Shown here piece by piece: positions 7,393-13,181 of a DNA stretch of 15,305 nt. Made by a program: the position numbers and the translations under genes. Origin of the DNA: Draconibacterium sp. (GTDB lineage: Bacteria; Bacteroidota; Bacteroidia; Bacteroidales; Prolixibacteraceae); the NCBI GenBank assembly GCA_027011835.1, contig JALUZN010000533.1, forward strand, positions 1-15,305, given 5' to 3'. The notes beneath the pieces were generated by a model. It saw only the letters and a program-made list of their open reading frames with translations. It was not told the DNA's origin and made no database searches. Numbering within the stretch: the first letter of the stretch is position 1; each line of letters opens with the position of its first letter.

Positions 7393-8121
7393 TTATACCA
7401 TTTTTCGTTCGCGCTTTATATTTTCATACGCTTCGTTTACTTTCTGAAATTTCTCTTTTGCTGCTTTTACAAAATCTTCGCCTAAATTGCTCACTTTGTC
7501 GGGGTGATATTTCATTGCCATCTTTCGGTAGGCTTTTTTTATCTCATCGTTTGATGCCGAAGGATTGAGACCAAGTATTTTATAATCGGCATCGGTATTT
7601 CGAATAAACATGGCTTGAATGGATTCGAAATCGTACGAGCTAATTCCCATTCGGTTACAAATTTGGGCAATCAATTCTTTCTCGGTATTATCGATATTTC
7701 CGTCGGCTTGTGCAATTCCAAACAGAAAATGTACCAGTTGAAGCCGTGCCGAGTAGTTCATGTTTTGTGCTATTTGTAAGCTAACATCGTCTATTGGAAT
7801 GGTCTGTTTTAAAATATCGCGTAACATTTTAACAGCTTCGTTTGCCGATGCTGTTCCGAAGTTGTGAACAAGGAATTTTTTAACATAGTCGAGTTCTGAT
7901 TTCAATACTTTCCCGTCGGCTTTCATCACTGCTGCTGCCAGTACAAGTAAACTGGCTACATATCCTCCCGAGGTTGTTCTTCTTTGGTGCGATTTTCCGT
8001 GTGGTGTTGTTTGCGCAGTGGCATCGAATGCCGAACCAATTACAAAACCGAAAATTGCTCCAATTGGGCCGCCTGCAAAAGCGCCAAGTCCGGCCCCAAT
8101 CCATTTACCAAATTTTGCCAT
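7393..8121 (-). CDS. TerB–DnaJ domain membrane co-chaperone (DjlA-like)
   Basis: The 242-residue protein has three parts. A glycine-rich hydrophobic N-terminus (about 5-33, GAGLGAFAGGPIGAIFGF) is probably a membrane anchor of glycine-zipper type. A TerB-like helical domain spans about 53-165, with the acidic repeats ADGKVLKSE (about 68-76) and ADGNIDNTE (about 139-147). A C-terminal J domain (about 178-238) contains HPD at 206-208, the motif that stimulates the Hsp70/DnaK ATPase. This is the order of E. coli DjlA, also membrane-anchored and of similar size, so a DjlA-type DnaK co-chaperone is the best call. Its start overlaps the end of coaE by 17 bases, so it is the third gene of the YbbR–coaE unit. 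Confidence 0.9.
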   Translation of the reverse strand: MAKFGKWIGAGLGAFAGGPIGAIFGFVIGSAFDATAQTTPHGKSHQRRTTSGGYVASLLVLAAAVMKADGKVLKSELDYVKKFLVHNFGTASANEAVKMLRDILKQTIPIDDVSLQIAQNMNYSARLQLVHFLFGIAQADGNIDNTEKELIAQICNRMGISSYDFESIQAMFIRNTDADYKILGLNPSASNDEIKKAYRKMAMKYHPDKVSNLGEDFVKAAKEKFQKVNEAYENIKRERKMV

Positions 8122-8704
8122 ATTGTTTTATCTGTTTGTCTGTTTTTATTATTTCAGGGAGAATTAAACTCCTGTTGTCATTTTTTATTTCAATAGTAGC
8201 CAGCTTGCGTAGTTGCTCGTCGGTCCACTGTTTTTCCATTCGCTTCAACACCATCTCTTTCGAAATATTATCGCGTTTCATTACTCTCTCCAGCCTCTCT
8301 TCTTTTGGAGCCGTAACCAGAATGGTGAAATCCATATCTTTATACAGCCCGCTTTCAAATAGAATTGCAGCTTCGTGAATTACATATTTTGTTGTTTGCC
8401 TTTTTTGCCAACGCCGAAACTCTTCTTTTACTGCCGGATGAATTAGTGCATTAATTTTTGCGAGTTGAATATCATCATTGAGAATTATTTGGGCAAGTTT
8501 TTTTCGGTTAACTGTTCCATTATTCATATAAATACCCGAACCGAACAGATGAATCAACTCTTTTTTTATTTTCGGGTTTGAATTAATCAGGTTTTTAGCA
8601 ACCACATCGGCTTCGAATACAGGTACGCCAAGAAGTTTGAAAACTTTGCAAACAGTAGATTTTCCACTGCCAATTCCACCGGTTATTCCAATTGTAAATC
8701 CCAT
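8105..8704 (-). CDS. coaE: Dephospho-CoA kinase
   Basis: Phosphorylates the 3'-hydroxyl of the dephospho-CoA ribose, the last step of CoA synthesis, in the cytosol. The 199-residue protein has the P-loop GGIGSGKST (9-17), the substrate-region acidic motif FEADVVAK (D33), and the lid segment RVMKRDNISKE, all usual for CoaE. ATG 8704 is preferred over an upstream in-frame TTG at 8728, because the TTG would overlap the preceding gene and adds residues with no family support; the ATG lies 10 bases after the YbbR stop. The last 17 bases overlap the TerB–DnaJ gene. YbbR–coaE adjacency is seen in other Bacteroidota. Confidence 0.95.
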   Translation of the reverse strand: MGFTIGITGGIGSGKSTVCKVFKLLGVPVFEADVVAKNLINSNPKIKKELIHLFGSGIYMNNGTVNRKKLAQIILNDDIQLAKINALIHPAVKEEFRRWQKRQTTKYVIHEAAILFESGLYKDMDFTILVTAPKEERLERVMKRDNISKEMVLKRMEKQWTDEQLRKLATIEIKNDNRSLILPEIIKTDKQIKQYGKIW

Positions 8705-8714
8705 TCGAAATAAA

Positions 8715-9704
8715 TTAATTGGTTTCAATCAGGAATTCAACATGAGTGGGTAAGTACCTTATAATTTTCAAATTTGGAACGTCGGAATGAACATTGACTT
8801 TTAAATTTGTCGTTTCCGAATCAATAGAATTATAATCGACAAAAACCTTGAATTTGGTTGCATTAATATTTTCAAACTCGCTTAATCCAACTAAAACTGA
8901 TACTTTAATTTCCGATGGGAAAAGTTTAATTCTAATGCTGTCGGGTTTATTCTCAATTATTACAGGAACTTTTATTGCTTTTTCGGTAAACTTCTCAACC
9001 GGAATTTCAAGTTGAACTTTATTGGTGTTTAAACTTGTGTTTTCGGGGTGAAGGATACTTAAAGTTGTGCTAACCGTTGCATTAAGTTTCTCGAATGTTT
9101 TGTTTTCGGTTTTCAGCGAGTGTATTTTTTCTAATACAATGGCCGGACCTGTGATTTCGACTTTTGAGGGTGAAATAATAACAGGTTCTTTTAAGTGAAA
9201 TTGGGGCTTAAAATCTAAACTAATTTCAGCTTCAACCGAAACGGTTTTTGTTTGCAAACTATCAAGTTTAATAAAAAATACTTCGGGCTGAACATTCTTA
9301 ATTGCTATTTCGTTACTCACCTGATTTGAAATTTGTCGTTTCAGTTTACCCGTATTAATTCGGTATCCATTGGGCGAGTTTTCAATGGTTTTTATAATAT
9401 CGCTAATATCCAGAATTATTGGAGAAAGCGACAAGCTAAACTTATGCCTGAGAAGCGTAAAACCGTGTGCGTCGACATTTAGTTCTAATTCCGACGGAAG
9501 TTCGTTGGCAATAAATTGGCCTTTGGGAGCATCGATAAATTTTACAGGATAGGAGAGGGTGGTTGAGTAGTCTTTACTTAACGCATTTAAAAACCAAAGT
9601 GTTGTGGCAATAAGCAGACAAACCGAAAAAACAATAACGCGTTTGTCTTTTCTAAGTTTTTCTATTTGAAAATATTCCGATATCTTCGACAGATTTTGTT
9701 TCAT
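8715..9704 (-). CDS. YbbR-like (CdaR-type) membrane-anchored protein
   Basis: The 329-residue protein has a short cytosolic N-terminus, one transmembrane helix (about 23-43) and a long extracytoplasmic beta-rich region. That region contains YbbR-type repeats, recognisable from SYPVKFIDAPKG near 51-62, the pattern PSKVEITGPAIVLEKI near 179-194 with the following VEAEISL/NATVSTT-like strands, and VEKFTEKAIKVPVIIENKP near 236-254. I estimate three repeats. In Firmicutes the YbbR protein CdaR binds and tunes CdaA. The same role is plausible because cdaA is 1.4 kb away, but the genes are in separate transcription units. In many Bacteroidota nusB and yajC precede this gene; here it opens its unit, and the next gene upstream is divergent. 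Confidence 0.85.
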   Translation of the reverse strand: MKQNLSKISEYFQIEKLRKDKRVIVFSVCLLIATTLWFLNALSKDYSTTLSYPVKFIDAPKGQFIANELPSELELNVDAHGFTLLRHKFSLSLSPIILDISDIIKTIENSPNGYRINTGKLKRQISNQVSNEIAIKNVQPEVFFIKLDSLQTKTVSVEAEISLDFKPQFHLKEPVIISPSKVEITGPAIVLEKIHSLKTENKTFEKLNATVSTTLSILHPENTSLNTNKVQLEIPVEKFTEKAIKVPVIIENKPDSIRIKLFPSEIKVSVLVGLSEFENINATKFKVFVDYNSIDSETTNLKVNVHSDVPNLKIIRYLPTHVEFLIETN

Positions 9705-9710
9705 TAATTA

Positions 9711-9718
9711 CAAAAATA
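9711..9718 (-). promoter_or_regulatory. Possible -7 element for the YbbR–coaE–DnaJ unit
   Basis: The minus strand reads TATTTTTG, matching TAnnTTTG, with TTTG 16 bases further upstream. It lies only 6 bases before the YbbR ATG, which would give an almost leaderless mRNA, so the call is tentative. Confidence 0.3.
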
Positions 9719-9860
9719 AGGTTTTAACACAAATCAAACTATTTCTGCAATAGAAATATACAAAGCCGGCAAATATTTTACAAAACATTTTTTTGTATTA
9801 AACATTTTTGCACGAGAATTGTATAAGTATAAAGCACTTTTATAACCTGCTTTTTTTTCG

Positions 9861-9868
9861 TAAATTGA
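9861..9868 (+). promoter_or_regulatory. Possible -7 element for the ytxH cassette
   Basis: TAAATTGA (TAnnTTTG with the last two bases changed) follows a run of eight T and lies about 33 bases before the ATG at 9902. The position suits a promoter, but the match is imperfect and no clear -33 element was found. Confidence 0.3.
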
Positions 9869-9901
9869 AGTAAAATTATGTATAACTAAAAACAATGTAT
9901 T

Positions 9902-10099
9902 ATGTCAGATTCATTAAAAGTATTTTTTGGGATGATTATTGGTGCAACTGCCGGAGTTGTAGCCGGAGTATTAATAGCTCCAACTAGTGGTAAAGAGACC
10001 CGCGAAAGAGTTCAGGACAAAACCGTAGAGCTTTTGGAAGGTATTAAAGAACTTCTTTCGAAAGAAGCCGAAGAGAAAGCCGGCGAGGAAGCAAAATAA
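9902..10099 (+). CDS. YtxH-domain small membrane protein
   Basis: The 65-residue protein has a glycine/alanine-rich transmembrane helix at about 7-28 (FFGMIIGATAGVVAGVLIAP), then the motif TSGKETRERV and a highly charged helical tail ending in EEKAGEEAK. This is the pattern of the YtxH family, small membrane proteins often linked to general stress or stationary phase. The function is not known in detail. It is the first of three small genes on the same strand; a GC-rich hairpin lies between it and the second. A comparable trio in E. coli is yqjD-yqjE-yqjK. Confidence 0.85.
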   Translation: MSDSLKVFFGMIIGATAGVVAGVLIAPTSGKETRERVQDKTVELLEGIKELLSKEAEEKAGEEAK

Positions 10100-10138
10100 A
10101 TTTGTATTTTGCTCCTGAATGAGAAACAGTTTTTAATG

Positions 10139-10169
10139 TGACGGGCGCACATCATTTTTGTGCCCGTCA
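10139..10169 (+). terminator. GC-rich hairpin, terminator or attenuator after ytxH
   Basis: TGACGGGC…ACA pairs with TGTGCCCGTCA in an 11-bp stem with a two-base bulge and a seven-base loop. The downstream bases AATTCTTTTA form only a weak U tract. It lies 39 bases after the ytxH stop and 27 before the next ATG, so it may partly terminate or mark an RNA-processing site. Confidence 0.5.
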
Positions 10170-10195
10170 TAATTCTTTTACTAAAAATAATTACA

Positions 10196-10552
10196 ATGAG
10201 TTCTCTTAGTCTATTTAAAAGAATAGAAAATTATATTATTTCCAGACTTTTACTGTTGAAACTAGAGTCGCACGAGTTAATTGGGAAACTTGTTGTACTA
10301 ATGGTTAGCTCGTTTTTATTTATTAGCGTAGTGAATATAATACTGTTTTTTTTAGGAATTACATTTTCGTTGTTTATTGGCGAATTATTAGGAAGTACCA
10401 TTTACGGGTTCGCAGTAACAACTCTGTTTTTTGCTGTAATTTTAATAATTCTTATTGTTTACCGTGAAAGGATAATTGAAAGCCCAATTATGGATGCAGT
10501 AATTAGGGAGTTAAATAAACCTGATAAGGATGAAGAAAAAGGAGAAAAGTAG
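10196..10552 (+). CDS. Holin-like DUF1469/YqjE-type membrane protein
   Basis: The 118-residue protein has an amphipathic N-terminus (FKRIENYIISRLLLLKLESHE) and two transmembrane hairpin helices (about 31-58 and 67-89) joined by GELLGS, ending in a charged tail (KPDKDEEKGEK). This is the layout of the phage-holin superfamily III / DUF1469 proteins, including E. coli YqjE, which are mostly chromosomal and not phage. ATG 10196 is chosen; an in-frame GTG at 10160 lies inside the hairpin stem. The 3' end overlaps the next gene by 23 bases, so the two are translated as a unit. No lysis gene, endolysin or phage gene is nearby, so a lysis role is unlikely. Confidence 0.75.
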   Translation: MSSLSLFKRIENYIISRLLLLKLESHELIGKLVVLMVSSFLFISVVNIILFFLGITFSLFIGELLGSTIYGFAVTTLFFAVILIILIVYRERIIESPIMDAVIRELNKPDKDEEKGEK

Positions 10553-10886
10553 AATTTCGAATTATAACGAGTTGTTGGCAATAAAAAGGACGCTTCGAAA
10601 GAATATTGCTAATCAGGAAGAGTCGTTAAGTAACGACATTTTTAGTTTAAATCATTTATACAATACCTATGTAAAGGTTTTTATTTCGAAGAAAAAAGGG
10701 AAGAAGAAGCTAGATAATAAGAATGTTTTGGCTTTAAATGATATGATGACTGAACTGATAAATCCACTGGTTAAAAACAGTAAGCATAAAGATGTTTATG
10801 CTCCGGTTCTCTCGTTAGGAATATCGGTACTGGTTGTAAATTTGCTAAATAACTCTTTTCAAAAGAATAAATCGACTTCAGACTAA
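10530..10886 (+). CDS. Basic protein of unknown function with one C-terminal membrane segment
   Basis: The 118-residue protein begins with a lysine-rich stretch (MKKKEKSRIS), has a charged helical middle with the cluster SKKKGKKK (53-60), and one hydrophobic segment near the end (about 90-108, APVLSLGISVLVVNLL). I do not recognise the family. It overlaps the holin-like gene by 23 bases and is followed by a strong terminator, so it is the last gene of the cassette. By position it parallels the basic YqjK of E. coli, but similarity beyond charge and place is not visible. Confidence 0.7.
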   Translation: MKKKEKSRISNYNELLAIKRTLRKNIANQEESLSNDIFSLNHLYNTYVKVFISKKKGKKKLDNKNVLALNDMMTELINPLVKNSKHKDVYAPVLSLGISVLVVNLLNNSFQKNKSTSD

Positions 10887-10910
10887 TTCAAAAATATTAT
10901 TTATAAAAGC

Positions 10911-10944
10911 AAAAAACGAGTAATAGTAATTACTCGTTTTTTTT
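10911..10944. terminator. Bidirectional rho-independent terminator
   Basis: AAAAAACGAGTAAT, loop AGTA, then ATTACTCGTTTTTTTT: an 8-bp core stem extended by six A-T pairs. It has a U tract on both strands, so it ends the plus-strand ytxH cassette and the minus-strand tRNA, whose encoded CCA ends at 10947, only two bases before the T tract. Confidence 0.85.
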
Positions 10945-10949
10945 GTTGG

Positions 10950-11021
10950 TGATCCCACCGGGATTCGAACCCAGATCATAAGAACCGGAATCTTACATTC
11001 TATCCATTGAACTATGGGACC
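10950..11021 (-). tRNA. tRNA-Arg (anticodon CCG)
   Basis: The minus strand folds into a complete cloverleaf: acceptor GGTCCCA/TGGGATC (one G·U), D arm GTTC…GAAT, anticodon stem TAAGA/TCTTA with loop TTCCGGT giving anticodon CCG (10986-10988), four-base variable loop, and T arm CTGGG-TTCGAAT-CCCGG. The discriminator is A. The 3' CCA is encoded in the DNA (10947-10949). It reads the arginine codon CGG. A -7 element lies just upstream and a terminator directly downstream, so it is a single-gene transcript. Confidence 0.96.
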
Positions 11022-11033
11022 AATTTTGTGCTG

Positions 11034-11041
11034 CAAAAGTA
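11034..11041 (-). promoter_or_regulatory. tRNA-Arg promoter -7 element
   Basis: The minus strand reads TACTTTTG, an exact TAnnTTTG match, 12 bases before the tRNA 5' end. A TTCG about 21 bases further upstream is a weak -33 candidate. Confidence 0.6.
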
Positions 11042-11082
11042 GCAAAATTCTTTTTACAATGACGAACTAAAATCAACTTGTG

Positions 11083-11101
11083 TTAACATTAACAATGTTA
11101 A
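11083..11101. promoter_or_regulatory. Perfect 8-bp inverted repeat, possible operator
   Basis: TTAACATT-AAC-AATGTTAA is a perfect palindrome with a 3-base centre, between the divergent tRNA-Arg and HD-domain genes and about 43 bases upstream of the HD gene's -7 element. A repressor or activator site is possible, but AT-rich DNA yields such palindromes by chance. Confidence 0.35.
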
Positions 11102-11143
11102 TAAATTGATTGAACGAAGAATATTTTCGATAGAAGTTATCTG

Positions 11144-11151
11144 TACATTTG
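11144..11151 (+). promoter_or_regulatory. Promoter -7 element of the HD-domain gene
   Basis: TACATTTG is an exact TAnnTTTG match and identical to the folP -7 element. It implies a start near 11157, which excludes the in-frame TTG at 11106 and supports the ATG at 11175. Confidence 0.6.
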
Positions 11152-11174
11152 TCGCCGAATTAAAGTGGAGAAAA

Positions 11175-11972
11175 ATGGAAGTGTGGATTAAAGATGTAAG
11201 TGATTGGTTTATTACTTATTGCAATTCGTTTAAGAACTTATCGGAAGAACAGAAACGAAATTTTGAAATAAAGAAAGCTCATTCTTTACGGGTTGCTAAT
11301 CTTTCGGTTCAGTTAGCCGAAAAATTAGATTTTAATATTGATGAAAAAAAACTGGCCTTTTTTATAGGTGTGTTTCACGATATTGGCAGGTTTAAACAGT
11401 TGGTAGAGTTTAATACATTCGACGATTCCAAATCGGTTGATCATGCAAAATACTCTATTCAGGTAATTACTGAAGCGAAGATTTTTGAGAATTTTGGGAT
11501 TGAAGGAAAAGATTTGGTGTTGGAAGCAATCTTTTATCACAATAAATTTAAGTTGCACGAAAATTTATCGGATCAGGAACTAAGGTTTGCCAAATTAATT
11601 CGCGATGCTGATAAAATTGATATATTAAAAGTACTGACTGATTACTATTCTTCTCGCGATAGTACTCCTAATCATGCATTAACCTGGGAGTTGCCGCAGG
11701 GAACATCAGTCTCTCCGGTAGTAGCAAAAGAGGTGTTGGGAGGGAAATTGGTATCGAAAAAGAATGTCGCTTCTGTGATTGATGTTAAGATTATGCAAAT
11801 GTCGTGGGTGTACGATTTTAATTATCGTCCATCTTTTGAATATGTTTTAAAGAAGCGTTTTTTAGAAATTATTTACGAAACGTTACCCAAAAACGATTTG
11901 GTGATTGAGATTCACCGGAAAATAAAAGTGTATTCGGAAAATAAAATTTATGGGAAGTATAAAAGTCGCTGA
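11175..11972 (+). CDS. HD-domain metal-dependent phosphohydrolase
   Basis: The 265-residue protein has the HD-superfamily metal ligands in order: H36 (KAHSLRV), H68-D69 (FHDIGRF), H90 (VDHAKYS), H122 (FYHN) and D144 (IRDADKID, with D146). The five-histidine/aspartate pattern predicts an active two-metal phosphohydrolase or phosphodiesterase, but the substrate cannot be read from sequence; a nucleotide or second messenger is possible. The C-terminal half (about 150-265) is not recognised beyond family-like conservation. ATG 11175 has GGAG five bases upstream, an unusually clear ribosome site for this DNA, and lies about 18 bases after the inferred transcription start. The 3' end overlaps the BFD-type gene by 23 bases, so the two are co-expressed. 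Confidence 0.85.
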   Translation: MEVWIKDVSDWFITYCNSFKNLSEEQKRNFEIKKAHSLRVANLSVQLAEKLDFNIDEKKLAFFIGVFHDIGRFKQLVEFNTFDDSKSVDHAKYSIQVITEAKIFENFGIEGKDLVLEAIFYHNKFKLHENLSDQELRFAKLIRDADKIDILKVLTDYYSSRDSTPNHALTWELPQGTSVSPVVAKEVLGGKLVSKKNVASVIDVKIMQMSWVYDFNYRPSFEYVLKKRFLEIIYETLPKNDLVIEIHRKIKVYSENKIYGKYKSR

Positions 11973-12180
11973 TCGAATAGTGTGTTTATGTAACTCGGTG
12001 ACAGAAAAAGAGATTTTGTCTTTTTTAAAACGGGGAGCGAATTCAACTGCTGAAATTCAGCGGTTAACCGGAGCCGGAACATCTTGTGGCCGGTGCTTAC
12101 CTGTAATCGACAATATGGTTTCAACCTATAAAAAGAAAAAACCCAAGGAACAGCAAACAAAGCTAAACCTCGGGTTTTAA
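11950..12180 (+). CDS. BFD-like [2Fe-2S] ferredoxin domain protein
   Basis: This 76-residue protein has the cluster ligands C12 and C14 (IVCLCN) and C46 and C49 (TSCGRC), i.e. CxC-x31-CxxC, the spacing of bacterioferritin-associated ferredoxin and the BFD domain of nitrite reductases. Family proteins help release iron from bacterioferritin or pass electrons. No bacterioferritin gene is in the window, so the partner is open. The tail after residue 56 is lysine-rich (YKKKKPKEQQTK) and its codons contain the terminator of the convergent PorP/SprF gene. It starts inside the HD-domain gene (23-base overlap). Confidence 0.88.
   Translation: MGSIKVADRIVCLCNSVTEKEILSFLKRGANSTAEIQRLTGAGTSCGRCLPVIDNMVSTYKKKKPKEQQTKLNLGF
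12131..12178 (-). terminator. Terminator of the adhesin–PorP unit, inside the BFD-type gene
   Basis: On the minus strand AAAACCCGAGG (12178-12168) pairs with CCTTGGGTTTT (12148-12138) around a 19-base loop. The only non-Watson-Crick pair is G·U on this strand, while it is an A·C mismatch on plus. The sequence TTTTTTCTTTTT follows. It lies 20-60 bases after the PorP/SprF stop. Confidence 0.65.
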
Positions 12181-12197
12181 AAGTGTATCTATTTGTA

Positions 12198-13151
12198 TTA
12201 GAAGTAGCGCGGAGAAACAATCTTCTCTTTTAAGAATCGAATTTCGTACGATACCATTACTTCGTGCGAACCGTTACTGTGGTTATGTATATTTGTTGTT
12301 GTGTAATCGAAAGCATATCCCACGCGTAACTTTTTATCGAAAATCCATTGAGCAATAAAACCAAACGAGTCACCGGTTCTGTACATGGCGCCTAACCAAA
12401 GTTTCTCTTTAATTAAGAAGTTTGCAGTTAGGTCGAGTTCAACCGGAGCACCTGTATTCGAACTGAATGTTGCTTTTGTAAGCATTGTTGGTTTGAATTT
12501 TAAGTTTTCGCCCAAATTGAATACCAAACCTGCCATTAAATAGTAGTGACGCATTTCCGATTCTACCGAATAATTGTCCAGGTTATTGTCGAATTTATTG
12601 TTAATAATTTTTGGGATTGAAAATCCGACATAATACCTTTTGTTGTACAAGAAGGCACCCACTCCAAAGTTTGGCATAAACTTATTGTTTATTACTCCTT
12701 GAAAAGATGGGTCAGTTAATCCTTTATCGTAAGTTTGATAGGCATTTAAATCGTTGGTGTATGTTGTAAAACCTCCTTTTAATCCTAAACGTAAATTGGT
12801 TTTCTCTTTTATTTTTACCAAATACGAGTAGTCGGCAAACATATAAAAACGTTTTTCAATACCTACTTTGTCGCTAATAAGATTAAGCCCGAGAGCTACT
12901 CTTTCGTTTTTCAATGGTGCCTGCATCGAGAATGAATAGGTTTGTGGTGCTCCATCGAAACCAACCCATTGCTGACGAGCAAGAGCCATAAAACTTAGTG
13001 CTTCCCATGTTCCTGCGTAAGCAGGGTTAATGGTCTGTGTATTAAACATGTATTGTGTATACATTGGGTCCTGTTGCGCATTCGATGTCAAACTTGCAGA
13101 CACAAGTAACAGAATCCCTAATCCTTTGATAATATTTGCTTTAATTTTCAT
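12198..13151 (-). CDS. PorP/SprF family type IX secretion outer-membrane protein
   Basis: This 317-residue protein has a signal peptide (about 1-25, hydrophobic GLGILLLVSASLTSNA, then Q) directly followed by the family signature QDPMYTQYMFNTQTINPAYA. The rest is made of amphipathic beta strands ending in EIRF…SPRYF, as expected for an outer-membrane barrel. PorP/SprF proteins work with the type IX secretion system to export or anchor cargo with a type B (gliding-type) C-terminal domain, and such a cargo gene ends 30 bases upstream on the same strand. ATG 13151 gives a normal signal peptide; an in-frame ATG at 13178, three bases after the cargo stop, would add nine residues and cannot be excluded. 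Confidence 0.93.
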   Translation of the reverse strand: MKIKANIIKGLGILLLVSASLTSNAQQDPMYTQYMFNTQTINPAYAGTWEALSFMALARQQWVGFDGAPQTYSFSMQAPLKNERVALGLNLISDKVGIEKRFYMFADYSYLVKIKEKTNLRLGLKGGFTTYTNDLNAYQTYDKGLTDPSFQGVINNKFMPNFGVGAFLYNKRYYVGFSIPKIINNKFDNNLDNYSVESEMRHYYLMAGLVFNLGENLKFKPTMLTKATFSSNTGAPVELDLTANFLIKEKLWLGAMYRTGDSFGFIAQWIFDKKLRVGYAFDYTTTNIHNHSNGSHEVMVSYEIRFLKEKIVSPRYF

Positions 13152-13181
13152 AATTTCTAATTTTTTCAGATTAAACATTTA

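Noticed and set aside
10160..10195. GTG start at 10160 for the holin-like gene
   Set aside because: It falls in the descending arm of the GC-rich hairpin and adds residues with no family support; ATG 10196 fits the protein.
10196..10552. Holin-like gene as evidence of a prophage
   Set aside because: No endolysin, integrase, capsid or tail gene is near; DUF1469-type proteins are commonly chromosomal, and the flanks are housekeeping genes.
10950..11021. tRNA as an attachment site for an integrated element
   Set aside because: No second copy of the tRNA 3' end and no integrase is visible in the window.
11106..11174. TTG start at 11106 for the HD-domain gene
   Set aside because: It lies upstream of the -7 element at 11144, while ATG 11175 has GGAG at the right distance.
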